A DNA stretch of 64,000 bases from Candidatus Thiodiazotropha sp. LNASS1 (GTDB lineage: Bacteria > Pseudomonadota > Gammaproteobacteria > Chromatiales > Chromatiaceae). A model generated the notes under the pieces. The model was not told the origin of the DNA, made no database searches, and worked only from the letters and a program-made list of their open reading frames with translations. The stretch spans positions 2,418,001 to 2,482,000 of the forward strand of contig NZ_OZ156465.1 in assembly GCF_964212655.1 (NCBI RefSeq), written 5' to 3'. Positions 1-8,589 of the stretch are shown here, in pieces (positions within the stretch are counted from its first letter, which is position 1; every line of letters begins with the position of its first letter). Made by a program: the position numbers and the translations under genes.

Positions 1-240
1 GGCACTTATGACATCACGGGTCACTTTGCGGGCCTTATAGGCCCCTTTGCGCCGTGCATCTGACAACCTTTGCGCTTGTTTTGGCCTGTATCCACGCAAT
101 CCTTGGTTGCGCCTCAGCTCACGACTGATGGTGGAGGGACTTCGCCCCACCAGACCTGCAATCTCTTTCTGCGAATGTCCGGCTTTCTTTAGCATGAAAA
201 TTTGATATCGTTCATTCTCGGTCAGCTGGTTGTAGCTCAT
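1..240 (-). CDS. IS30-family transposase, N-terminal part, runs off the left edge
   Basis: The minus strand from 240 encodes 80 residues beginning MSYNQLTENERYQIF and containing a helix-turn-helix of the IS30 type (GHSQKEIAGLVGRSPSTISREL), followed by basic residues. This is the DNA-binding start of an IS30-family DDE transposase; the catalytic part would lie beyond position 1. The gene sits downstream of a truncated zinc-ribbon cassette gene, so the element appears to have inserted into the integron array. The exact element end was not resolved and probably lies between about 280 and 325. The ATG at 240-238 follows a purine-rich stretch. Only the N-terminus is visible, so functionality cannot be judged. 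Confidence 0.85.
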   Translation of the reverse strand, partial: MSYNQLTENERYQIFMLKKAGHSQKEIAGLVGRSPSTISRELRRNQGLRGYRPKQAQRLSDARRKGAYKARKVTRDVISA

Positions 241-276
241 AAGTGCTTCATCTCTTGGTCGGGAGAAGCGCTGACT

Positions 277-429
277 CTACCAGCTGGCCTCTCTTCTACC
301 AATTGCACTTATTATCCGAAACCGCCACTCACTATTTATCCACGTGCCATTACAGTAAAAGCATGTATGTGTAATTATGCCTTTACTTGTGGTTTCTTCC
401 ATTTTTTCAATGCAACGTGGGCAATCCAT
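277..429 (-). pseudogene. Zinc-ribbon cassette gene truncated by the IS30-type element
   Basis: A 50-codon minus-strand frame starts at 429, just after the split attC (recombination core about 439-445), and begins MDCPRCIEKMEE, followed by HTCFYCNGTWIN. Two CxxC pairs about 20 residues apart (CPRC and CFYC), with the second followed by NGTW, match the zf-TFIIB type of zinc ribbon. Such proteins normally continue past this point. Here the frame runs into sequence that appears to be the end of the IS30-type element and stops at TAG 279-277. It is interpreted as the start of a fourth cassette gene broken by insertion. An alternative is a genuine 50-aa zinc-ribbon protein. Its position directly after an attC core and its lack of a readable attC of its own support truncation. 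Confidence 0.6.
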
Positions 430-438
430 AATTTTTAC

Positions 439-480
439 GTATAACGATTTGGGTTAGTGGTGAGCAAACTTGTAGCGCAG
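439..480 (-). other. attC site, R' half, separated by an IS3-family element
   Basis: This is the left half of an attC recombination site. On the minus strand it reads from the insertion point to the core ATCGTTATACG. Joined to 1709-1749 (removing the IS and one CAG copy), it folds as a long imperfect hairpin: AGTTTGC pairs with GCAAACT, CCACTAACCC pairs with GGGTCTAGTGG (one bulge), and GTTATA pairs with TATAAC. The insertion lies in the apical loop. It closes the ClpX-zinc-finger cassette. Confidence 0.85.
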
Positions 481-507
481 TGATGTTCCCCAAAATAAGT
501 TGACACA

Positions 508-1302
508 TTAAATTTTCGACTTTGCATATTGCTCCGGAGACATGTAACCCAAACTTGAGTGTAATCTCTTCCGATTATAAAAACGAATATAGTTCTTCGT
601 TTTTCTTTTAAAGTCCTCAAGATCAGAAAATCTTTCCGTATAATACATTTCAGACTTATAGGTATGAAAAAATGACTCCATATGAGCATTATCATAGCAG
701 TTACCCTTGCCCGACATGCTTTGCTTAATTGACATATCACTCAACATTTTACCAATCTTATGATTTGCATACTCAATACCGCGATCTGAATGAAATATCT
801 TCGGTATCGCATTAGGATGTTTTTTCCTTGCCTTGTTAAAGGTTCGTGCGATCAATTCAGCGTCTCTTGTTTTGCCAATCTCTTCTCCTACCAATTCTCG
901 GCTACATAGATCCATAATAACCGATAAATACACATACTCACCGTAAAGCCGCGTGTAGGTGAAGTCTGCTACCCATACTTCATGGGGCTTGTCTGGCATG
1001 GGCATATCAAGCAAAAGGTTCTTCTTAGCAATCTTAGAGCCAGGTTGCCATTGCCTGGGCTTGTATCGTCGATCCATTTTTGCCCGTATTCCTGCTTCCC
1101 TCATCAGATTAGCAACTGTGTTCTCACAACGTGAATAACCCCTGTTTTTCAACTCTCGAGTCATCCTCGGGCTACCGTATATTTCCTTTACCTCTCGATG
1201 AATCTGTACAATTTCTTTCACAACCATGCTGTTGTACACATCTCGTAAAGATCCAGGTCGGTTCCTCCATGCATAATAGCCACCACGGGTGACCCCCAAC
1301 AA
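508..1302 (-). CDS. IS3-family transposase OrfB (catalytic, rve integrase core)
   Basis: This 264-aa frame is the DDE integrase-core part of an IS3-family transposase. The catalytic acidic residues are visible in VWVADFTYTR (first D), FHSDRGIEYAN (second D) and NCYDNAHMESFF (E). An N-terminal HTH_21-like segment contains YGSPRMTRELK. In IS3 elements the active enzyme is an OrfAB fusion made by -1 frameshifting. The frame is open upstream through EAFQVIDDLHHEYGIAPL back to the A8G run near 1363-1370, so the MLGVTRGGYYAW start at 1302 is probably not the main start. The ends of the gene lie within the inverted repeats of the element and the frame is intact. Confidence 0.92.
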   Translation of the reverse strand: MLGVTRGGYYAWRNRPGSLRDVYNSMVVKEIVQIHREVKEIYGSPRMTRELKNRGYSRCENTVANLMREAGIRAKMDRRYKPRQWQPGSKIAKKNLLLDMPMPDKPHEVWVADFTYTRLYGEYVYLSVIMDLCSRELVGEEIGKTRDAELIARTFNKARKKHPNAIPKIFHSDRGIEYANHKIGKMLSDMSIKQSMSGKGNCYDNAHMESFFHTYKSEMYYTERFSDLEDFKRKTKNYIRFYNRKRLHSSLGYMSPEQYAKSKI

Positions 1303-1346
1303 CCGACAAAGAGGCGCAATACCATATTCATGGTGTAAATCATCAA

Positions 1347-1658
1347 TTACTTGGAAGGCTTCTTTTTTTTGGCTTCGCCTAGCTCCTTGAGTTTTTTTAA
1401 GACAGCATTCTCCATCTTTAGCTGCTTGTTCTCTTTTTCCAGCTGTTTCAGCTGGTCCTTTAGCTTTAGGTCTGCCTGAAAGTCTATTTTCTTTGGCATT
1501 CTATTGAGTAACCCCGCATCTCGCAGTTCCTTTTTCCAACGATACAGCGAAAATGTATGTATGCCTATCTCCTCGGCTACCTCACTGGCTAGAATTCCTG
1601 GTCTGCTGGCTTTAAGTACTGCCTGTATCTTTATATCTAAAGAATGATTCTTTCTCAT
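1347..1658 (-). CDS. IS3-family transposase OrfA (HTH, leucine-zipper)
   Basis: A 103-aa protein with an HTH_8-type N-terminus (DIKIQAVLKASRPGILASEV) followed by a heptad-rich C-terminal half (LKLKDQLKQLEKENKQLKME) typical of the leucine zipper of IS3-family OrfA. It binds the element ends and provides the N-terminus of the frameshifted OrfAB transposase. It ends in a lysine run encoded by the A-rich slippery sequence that overlaps the likely frameshift point. The start ATG at 1658 follows AACGAGAGGTGTTAC on the minus strand, a good ribosome-binding site. Both ORFs of the element appear undamaged. Confidence 0.92.
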   Translation of the reverse strand: MRKNHSLDIKIQAVLKASRPGILASEVAEEIGIHTFSLYRWKKELRDAGLLNRMPKKIDFQADLKLKDQLKQLEKENKQLKMENAVLKKLKELGEAKKKKPSK

Positions 1659-1708
1659 GTAACACCTCTCGTTGTTATTGAGGTGTCAATTATTTTTGGG
1701 GAGGCTCA

Positions 1709-1749
1709 CAGCGGAGAGTTTGCGATCCACTAGACCCATTGGTTATACC
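1709..1749 (-). other. attC site, R'' half, separated by an IS3-family element
   Basis: This is the other half of the attC at 439-480. On the minus strand it begins GGTATAACCAATGGGTCTAG, immediately after the stop codon (TGA at 1766-1764) of the ClpX-zinc-finger gene. The arm then reads GATCGCAAACTCTCCG up to the insertion point. Complementarity with the R' half identifies it as one attC of roughly 80 bp. The first three bases (CAG) are the target duplication. Confidence 0.85.
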
Positions 1750-1763
1750 TTTTTGAGATATTT

Positions 1764-2129
1764 TCATTGTTCATCACTTTTAGAATTAGCGATTTCTTCA
1801 TATAGAATATCCTGACATAAAGCTATGCACTCATTACAAATAAACACACTTGGGCCAGCAATCATTTTAAAGACTTCATTTTTATTTTTCCCACAAAACG
1901 AGCAATAAATCATTTTACTTTGTGTTGCTTCACTTTTAGATGATTCAGGAGAACTTTCTTCTTTCTCGGTTTCGCCATTAATTGATTTTGTAACACTCAT
2001 TAAGTATTTGATTAGTCTTTTTACTTTTTCGTAATCATTTTGATCCTTTGCAATTCCAATATCTTTTAGAATGCTATCAAACGCTTTTTCGTAGCGGTCA
2101 CCTTCAAGATATTTGCTTAGGTCTTCCAT
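1764..2129 (-). CDS. Small protein with a ClpX-type C4 zinc finger (integron cassette)
   Basis: A 121-aa cassette protein. Residues 1-60 form a helical, charged region ([15 protein letters not shown]). A low-complexity Glu/Ser linker ([16 protein letters not shown]) follows, and the C-terminal 45 residues match the ClpX zinc-binding domain: [11 protein letters not shown], then [14 protein letters not shown]. In ClpX this domain dimerises and recruits adaptors and substrates; here there is no AAA+ domain, and full-length ClpX is about 420 aa. It could act as a decoy or adaptor for ClpXP, but that is inference. It lies between attC 2143-2202 and the split attC 1709-1749/439-480. The ATG at 2129 is preceded by GGAAATGAG. 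The sequence is AT-rich compared with the rest of the window. Confidence 0.85.
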   Translation of the reverse strand: MEDLSKYLEGDRYEKAFDSILKDIGIAKDQNDYEKVKRLIKYLMSVTKSINGETEKEESSPESSKSEATQSKMIYCSFCGKNKNEVFKMIAGPSVFICNECIALCQDILYEEIANSKSDEQ

Positions 2130-2142
2130 CTCATTTCCAAGG

Positions 2143-2202
2143 TATAACGTCTAAGGCCAGACGCGCAGCTTTGCTGCGTCGCTCTGAGCCGCATTGTTAT
2201 AG
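2143..2202 (-). other. attC recombination site (intact)
   Basis: A 60-bp imperfect palindrome. On the minus strand it starts TATAACAATGCGGCTCAGAG and ends GGCCTTAGACGTTATA. The arms pair as GCGACGCAGC with GCTGCGCGTC (one bulge) around a small AAA loop, and the outer cores TATAAC/GTTATA are complementary. It begins 9 bases after the stop codon of the 2211-2612 gene and ends 13 bases before the start of the next cassette gene. Crossover is expected after the G of GTTATA (G at 2148). It resembles the GTTAT-type attC sites of gammaproteobacterial chromosomal integrons. Confidence 0.9.
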
Positions 2203-2210
2203 GCTTTATG

Positions 2211-2612
2211 TTAATAGCTCTTAAAACCATTTTTTAACTCTGAGCCCCTTGCCCAAAACAAAGGAATATTATGTTTAGGTAATTCCATCTTTAACTTTTC
2301 AAAAAATTTAGTTTCTTGCTCTGAATATGCTGATGGGTGCGTAGTAACGACCCATAGACCATTTTCAACAACAGATTTTTCCTGTTTTTCTACATACGCA
2401 AGAACATCCTTGACCGATTGCAAATATGGTTGGCCAGGTTCTGACTTTAAGTATGGAGCATAAGAAACCTGTAAACCCCAAGGTTGGCCTGATATATCTG
2501 CTACACGCTTTGGCAAGGCATGGGCTGAAATCCCCTTTTCACGTTGGGGTTCACCTGCAATAGCGGAGTTAGCTATTGCGAGGAATATTAGTAGTGTAAT
2601 TATACTTTTCAT
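2211..2612 (-). CDS. Small exported protein of unknown function (integron cassette)
   Basis: A 133-aa protein with a clear N-terminal signal peptide (MKSIITLLIFLAIANSAIA, probable cleavage after AIA), so it is probably periplasmic or secreted. The mature part of about 114 residues contains GQPWGLQVSYAPYLKS and a stretch ENGLWVVTTHPSAYSEQETK, and has no cysteine. No family was recognised. The gene starts about 9 bases after the attC core of the preceding cassette and its stop codon is 9 bases before its own attC (2143-2202), so it has almost no leader of its own and probably depends on upstream transcription. The compact layout and AT-rich composition are typical of a cassette gene. Confidence 0.8.
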   Translation of the reverse strand: MKSIITLLIFLAIANSAIAGEPQREKGISAHALPKRVADISGQPWGLQVSYAPYLKSEPGQPYLQSVKDVLAYVEKQEKSVVENGLWVVTTHPSAYSEQETKFFEKLKMELPKHNIPLFWARGSELKNGFKSY

Positions 2613-2618
2613 TTGTTG

Positions 2619-2702
2619 CCTATAACGTTTACGGTAAGGGGCCGAGGCGAAGCCGAGGTCCCGCGCAGGGCCGTAGGCCCGGAGTGTACTTGACCGGCTT
2701 GT
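2619..2702 (-). other. attC site, main part, separated from its R'' core by an IS1111-type element
   Basis: Plus-strand TATAACGTTTACGGTAAGGG opens the R' side (minus-strand core CGTTATAGG), followed by two nested GC-rich stems (GGCCGAGG-CGAAG-CCGAGGTC and GGGCCGTAGGCCC). It ends at CTTGACCGGCTTGT (2689-2702). Completed with TATGCGC from 3889-3895, the outer arms pair as ATAAC with GTTAT and ACGGTAAG with CTTGACCGG. The crossover G lies at 2626. This is the attC of the first cassette, whose gene (5129-5614) now lies beyond two insertion sequences. Confidence 0.82.
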
Positions 2703-3882
<1,180 letters not shown>

Positions 3883-3888
<6 letters not shown>

Positions 3889-3895
3889 TATGCGC
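3883..3895 (-). other. attC R'' core fragment displaced by the IS1111-type element
   Basis: On the minus strand GCGCATAACAAGC carries the R'' core (GCATAAC) of the attC whose remainder is at 2619-2702. Without the IS3-family element at 3900-5158, the TAA in this core would be the natural stop codon of the 5129-5614 gene (...AGT GAT AAG AGC GCA TAA), a common arrangement in cassettes. Confidence 0.8.
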
Positions 3896-3907
3896 TCTTT
3901 GTAGTGG

Positions 3908-5097
<1,190 letters not shown>

Positions 5098-5128
5098 TTA
5101 TCATCTGGGGTGATAATATCACCCATAA

Positions 5129-5614
5129 TCAGGTGGCCAAAATAACTATACCACTACACTTATCACTATTATTTCTCAGCGCGACTACATTTTCTCGCGC
5201 AGCGGTTTCGCTTTCACTATAAATATCCAGTGTTACATCAATAATATCATTTCCCTTATTTATGAGCAGGTTGAAACGTAATCCGTTTTCTTTAGGTATC
5301 ATTGAAGCGGATAGAATTACATCTACCCTCTCAAAATTGGCAAGGATATTAAAACTATCATTGTCTCTACTTATTACACCAACAATATCTCTTGAGTTAT
5401 GGCTACCATCGAAAACCCAATTAATTACACCAACCAGATTTGCTTGTATATCAAAATACGACGAGTGTTGTCCCTCGTGCCTTCTGTGATTTCCTGATAT
5501 AGAGAAATCATTACCAGATCTTTTTACTTCTGCGACTATTTCTAACGGCTCAATTACGTCATTAGTAATTGAACGCCATGAACCAACCCCAATATATCTA
5601 CCTTGGTTTAACAT
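5129..5614 (-). CDS. Unknown cassette protein with an IS-rewritten C-terminus
   Basis: This is the first cassette gene after attI: 161 aa, no signal peptide, no membrane segment, no cysteine except near the new end, and rich in alternating hydrophobic residues (IEPLEIVAEVKRSGNDFSIS, FNILANFERVDVILSASMIP), which suggests a beta-rich fold. The family was not recognised. The last 9 residues (CSGIVILAT) are encoded by the right end of the IS3-family element at 3900-5158. Removing the IS and one CTT copy gives a frame ending ...NNSDKSA-stop, with the stop inside the attC core at 3883-3895. The protein is therefore nearly full length and may still work. The start at 5614 follows AAAAGGAAATGTTAAACC and lies 11 bases after the attI crossover. 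It is AT-rich. Confidence 0.75.
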   Translation of the reverse strand: MLNQGRYIGVGSWRSITNDVIEPLEIVAEVKRSGNDFSISGNHRRHEGQHSSYFDIQANLVGVINWVFDGSHNSRDIVGVISRDNDSFNILANFERVDVILSASMIPKENGLRFNLLINKGNDIIDVTLDIYSESETAARENVVALRNNSDKCSGIVILAT

Positions 5615-5621
5615 TTCCTTT

Positions 5622-5760
5622 TACGCATAACATTTAAGTAGCAGGCAACTTGCCTCCAATCCCACCTATTTCCTCATTCATCAGGCAATTTGCCTTATAT
5701 CCAGGCTGAATCTGTAGGATAGAAGGCAATATGCACGAAAATAAACGTGCAATGTGCCTG
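5622..5760 (-). other. Proposed attI site with four palindromic boxes
   Basis: The cassette boundary core GTTATGC (minus strand, 5631-5625) marks the junction between attI and the first cassette. On the intI side are 13-bp near-perfect palindromes AGGCAACTTGCCT (5643-5655) and AGGCAATTTGCCT (5683-5695), then two degenerate copies AGGCAATATGCAC (5724-5736) and GTGCAATGTGCCT (5747-5759). Centres are 40, 41 and 23 bp apart. In attI1 of class 1 integrons, IntI1 binds extra direct repeats next to the core, so these boxes may be IntI-binding or regulatory sites. The binding role is inference. Confidence 0.6.
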
Positions 5761-5943
5761 CAAGTTACGTTGGGGGAGGGAACACAAAAAGATGAAACCT
5801 CCCTGTTATGCTTTAGTTTTACCCTAAATTTCATCCACTTGCCAATATTCATACCCATGTTCAGTAATAAGATTATTAAATCCTCAACGACAAAAAAAGG
5901 CATGCTGCCCACTATTTCCAAATCCGGCATTCATTGACAATCC

Positions 5944-5972
5944 TTATCATGTTTTATACCCTTTAATATAAT
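5944..5972 (+). promoter_or_regulatory. Candidate sigma-70 promoter of intI
   Basis: TTATCA (-35) and TATAAT (-10) are separated by 17 bp, and the intI start codon lies 24 bases downstream. An alternative TTGACA occurs at 5934-5939 with a poorer -10. No LexA-type operator (CTGT-N8-ACAG) was found here by eye. No convincing Pc promoter for the cassettes was identified on the minus strand between 5640 and 5990, although one is expected there or inside intI. Confidence 0.5.
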
Positions 5973-5995
5973 GAGAACATAACGAGTACTTAATC

Positions 5996-6982
5996 ATGGA
6001 AGAAAATACTCACAAATCCCCTTTTTTACAAAAAGTTATCGATGCCATACGCGTTCGGCATTACAGTCGGCGAACTGAAGAAACATACCTTCACTGGATA
6101 AAAAGGTATATTTATTTCCATAACAAACGTCATCCCGAAGAGATGGCTGAGCGGGAAGTGGCTGCTTTTCTCACTTATCTTGCCGTGCAGAAAAATGTTG
6201 CGGCCAGTACTCAAAATATCGCACTCAATGCGTTGGTCTTTATGTACCGACATGTGCTGGATCACCCATTGAAAGATATCCATGGTCTGGTTCGTGCAAA
6301 GAAACCACAAAAGCTGCCTGTCGTTCTGACACAAATCGAGGTTGCCAAAGTACTTTCCAAACTGAATGGCGTTCACTGGCTAATCGCGTGCCTGCAGTAC
6401 GGCTCCGGATTGAGGTTGATCGAAAGTGTCAGGCTCCGTGTCATGGATATCGATTTTGATCGGCGGGCAATCTTTGTAAGAAACGGAAAGGGGGGTAAAG
6501 ACAGGGTGGTCACCCTCGCAGATGAGGTCGTTAAACCCATTCAGCGCCATCTGGAAACCGTTCTTACATTACATGAGCGAGATCTGCAGGAGGGTTTTGG
6601 TCGCGTCTATCTGCCGCATGCTTTGGCCCGTAAGTACCCAACCGCCGATCGGGAGTGGAAATGGCAGTATATATTTCCCTCATCAACACGGAGTCTCGAT
6701 CCGCGTTCCGGGATTGAACGGCGTCATCATATCGACGAAAGCTGTGTGAGAAAGGCCGTTACATCAGCCGTACAGCAATCGGGTATCAACAAAAAAGCCA
6801 GTTGCCATACTTTACGCCACTCCTTCGCCACACACCTCTTGGAACGTGGTATGGATATACGCACCGTCCAGGAACAGCTGGGCCATACGGATGTAAGAAC
6901 CACTCAAATCTACACCCATGTGCTTCAACGTTCGGGCTCTGCCGTTATCAGCCCTTTAGGCGCTGTCTTAAAGACCTGTTAA
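5996..6982 (+). CDS. intI: Integron integrase (tyrosine recombinase IntI)
   Basis: A 328-aa tyrosine recombinase with an N-terminal SAM-like core-binding domain (about 10-95) and a catalytic domain. The catalytic residues are seen as R140 (GSGLRLIES), H271-x-x-R274 ([11 protein letters not shown]), H297 (LGHTDV) and Y306 (TQIYTHV). The stretch at about 205-240 ([20 protein letters not shown]) is the insertion that distinguishes IntI from XerC/D and is needed for attC recognition. IntI recombines the folded bottom strand of attC with attI to insert or excise cassettes. The gene is oriented opposite to the cassettes, the canonical arrangement. The frame is complete, so the integron is potentially active. 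It is followed convergently by ubiA after 22 bp. Confidence 0.96.
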   Translation: MEENTHKSPFLQKVIDAIRVRHYSRRTEETYLHWIKRYIYFHNKRHPEEMAEREVAAFLTYLAVQKNVAASTQNIALNALVFMYRHVLDHPLKDIHGLVRAKKPQKLPVVLTQIEVAKVLSKLNGVHWLIACLQYGSGLRLIESVRLRVMDIDFDRRAIFVRNGKGGKDRVVTLADEVVKPIQRHLETVLTLHERDLQEGFGRVYLPHALARKYPTADREWKWQYIFPSSTRSLDPRSGIERRHHIDESCVRKAVTSAVQQSGINKKASCHTLRHSFATHLLERGMDIRTVQEQLGHTDVRTTQIYTHVLQRSGSAVISPLGAVLKTC

Positions 6983-7004
6983 CACTCGCCCAATGGGCCC
7001 TTGC

Positions 7005-7916
7005 TTATCCGAATGACAGATAGTCGACCAGCAACCCGATGAAGATCACCATGCCGAACTGATTGTTGTTGAGAAAGGCCACGAAGCAGGCCTTGGGTTC
7101 GCGGGCCCGGATGAGCCATTGTTGATAGGCAAACAGCCCCGCTCCGCCCAACAGGCCGAGATAGTAGAAAGCGCCGAGCTCGAGCAGCATCCCGATCAAT
7201 ATCAACATCAGTAACATAGCGATTTGCAGCAGCCCGACGATCAGCTTGTCATGGCGGCCGAACAGAATCGCACTCGACTTGACCCCGATCTTGAGGTCGT
7301 CCTCCCGATCCACCATGGCGTACTCGGTATCGTAGATGAGCGCCCAGACCAGGGTGGCGCAGAACACCAGCCATGCAACCGGCGGTATTGTTTCATTGAG
7401 TGCCATGAATGCCATTGGGACTGCCCAGCCGAAGGCGGCGCCCAACACCACCTGGGGCAGATGGGTATAGCGCTTCATGAAGGGGTAGACCGCCGTCAGC
7501 AACAGCGCCACCAGTGACATGTAGCGGGTTGGCCAGTTGAGAAAAAACAGCAGTGATGCGGCCAGCAGGGAGAGTACGATAAAGACAGCCAATGCCTCGC
7601 GCGGACTGACCAGGCCTGAGGCGATGGGCCTGGCCTGGGTGCGCGCCACATGGCCGTCGAATTCACGATCGGCATAGTCGTTGATCGCACAGCCCGCGGA
7701 TCGCATCAGCGCCACCCCGGTGACGAACACCAAAACGATATGCCAGGGGGGTGTGCCTTGACCCGCGATCCACAACGCCCACAGGGTGGGCCACATCAAC
7801 AGCAATATGCCGATCGGTCGATTCAGCCGTACCAGCAGCGCGTAGCGGCGCAGACGCTCCAGCCAGCCCACCGGGCCGGTACCCGAAGGTATCATGTCAA
7901 CCTGTTGACTTGTCAT
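7005..7916 (-). CDS. ubiA: 4-hydroxybenzoate octaprenyltransferase UbiA
   Basis: A 303-aa polytopic membrane prenyltransferase that joins the polyprenyl tail to 4-hydroxybenzoate, the first membrane step of ubiquinone synthesis. Both Asp-rich motifs that bind Mg-diphosphate are visible: NDYADREFD (79-87) and DTEYAMVDREDD (196-207), with about nine hydrophobic segments. Length is normal (E. coli 290 aa). The start ATG overlaps the stop of ubiC by 4 bases, so ubiC-ubiA are translationally coupled. The 3' end faces intI. Confidence 0.97.
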   Translation of the reverse strand: MTSQQVDMIPSGTGPVGWLERLRRYALLVRLNRPIGILLLMWPTLWALWIAGQGTPPWHIVLVFVTGVALMRSAGCAINDYADREFDGHVARTQARPIASGLVSPREALAVFIVLSLLAASLLFFLNWPTRYMSLVALLLTAVYPFMKRYTHLPQVVLGAAFGWAVPMAFMALNETIPPVAWLVFCATLVWALIYDTEYAMVDREDDLKIGVKSSAILFGRHDKLIVGLLQIAMLLMLILIGMLLELGAFYYLGLLGGAGLFAYQQWLIRAREPKACFVAFLNNNQFGMVIFIGLLVDYLSFG

Positions 7917-8500
7917 CGACTGCCACCTCCCTTAAGCGGCAGGGTCGGGAGAAAAATCTCATTCACCAGTAACGGTCTTTTTTGCACAAAAAACAGGGTG
8001 CGTCGCCCCCAGAGATGATTCGGTTTTTTCTGCAGATGATTGCAGGCCGTCTCGAACATTGGCTGTCTGGGCAGCAAGCGTGCTACCTGGGTTGCACCCC
8101 GAATCACTTTCGGATCCGAAAAAAGTACTGCACCCAATGGCTTCTCACCCAGTTGCGTCAGCCGTTGCGCCGCACCCTTGAGACTGGTGATCGGTATCAG
8201 CGTACGGGCGAAAACCCAGGGGGTGCCGTCGCACTGCAACTCTACATCCCTCACCAGCGCCATCAACCCTCTGCGCATTCTCAATATACGGCACTCGCTG
8301 TTGAGAGGCGTTCCCCACCCCTGATGCAGCAGGCGCACTTTGAACTGACCCTCGCCACAGCATTGGATGACACGTTGAGTCAGCGAACCTCTGTCACCCA
8401 GCCATGATGCAACCAGCGGTGGTATCTGCGTATGTGAGCGATGACGCCAATCGCTCCAATTCGGCTCAGGGTTCGACCTGCTACTTATCTGCTGACTCAA
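7913..8500 (-). CDS. ubiC: Chorismate lyase UbiC
   Basis: A 195-aa soluble enzyme that splits chorismate into 4-hydroxybenzoate and pyruvate, the committed step into ubiquinone. Family features: PLVASWLGDRGSLTQRV near the N-terminus, VRDVELQCDGTPWVFARTLIP in the middle and LGEKPLGAVLFSDP toward the C-terminus, with the substrate Arg and Glu residues in the second and third blocks. It is slightly longer than E. coli UbiC (165 aa) because of extra residues at both ends. It is the first gene of the ubiC-ubiA operon; recG ends about 90 bases upstream on the same strand. Confidence 0.95.
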   Translation of the reverse strand: MSQQISSRSNPEPNWSDWRHRSHTQIPPLVASWLGDRGSLTQRVIQCCGEGQFKVRLLHQGWGTPLNSECRILRMRRGLMALVRDVELQCDGTPWVFARTLIPITSLKGAAQRLTQLGEKPLGAVLFSDPKVIRGATQVARLLPRQPMFETACNHLQKKPNHLWGRRTLFFVQKRPLLVNEIFLPTLPLKGGGSR

Positions 8501-8589
8501 GCTATCTCATCCAGAAAAAGGGCTATTATCGCACACCCTGCGGTTGAATGACGAAATTGGAGGTTTCACAGTCCCTGATCCGATCGCTT

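Larger units (their letters stand above)
481..1708 (-). mobile_element. IS3-family insertion sequence inserted in an attC loop
   Basis: The element carries overlapping orfA and orfB on the minus strand. Terminal inverted repeats are TGATGTTCCCCAAAAT at the left and TGAGCCTCCCCAAAAA when read inward from the right; both continue to a shared TTGACAC. It is flanked by the 3-bp direct repeat CAG (478-480 and 1709-1711), as expected for IS3-family target duplication. An A8G run (A8 is complementary to 1363-1370) at the orfA/orfB junction is the likely -1 frameshift site: shifting there joins orfA to an orfB frame reading EAFQVIDDLHHEYG. Both reading frames are intact, so the element may be active. 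Confidence 0.9.

Noticed and set aside
5634..5937. Frames on both strands between attI and intI
   Set aside because: They cross the palindromic boxes and intI promoter region, have no family features and lack good ribosome-binding sites.
5640..5990. A Pc promoter for the cassettes and a LexA operator for intI
   Set aside because: Both are expected in many integrons, but no convincing match was found by eye on either strand, so they are not annotated.
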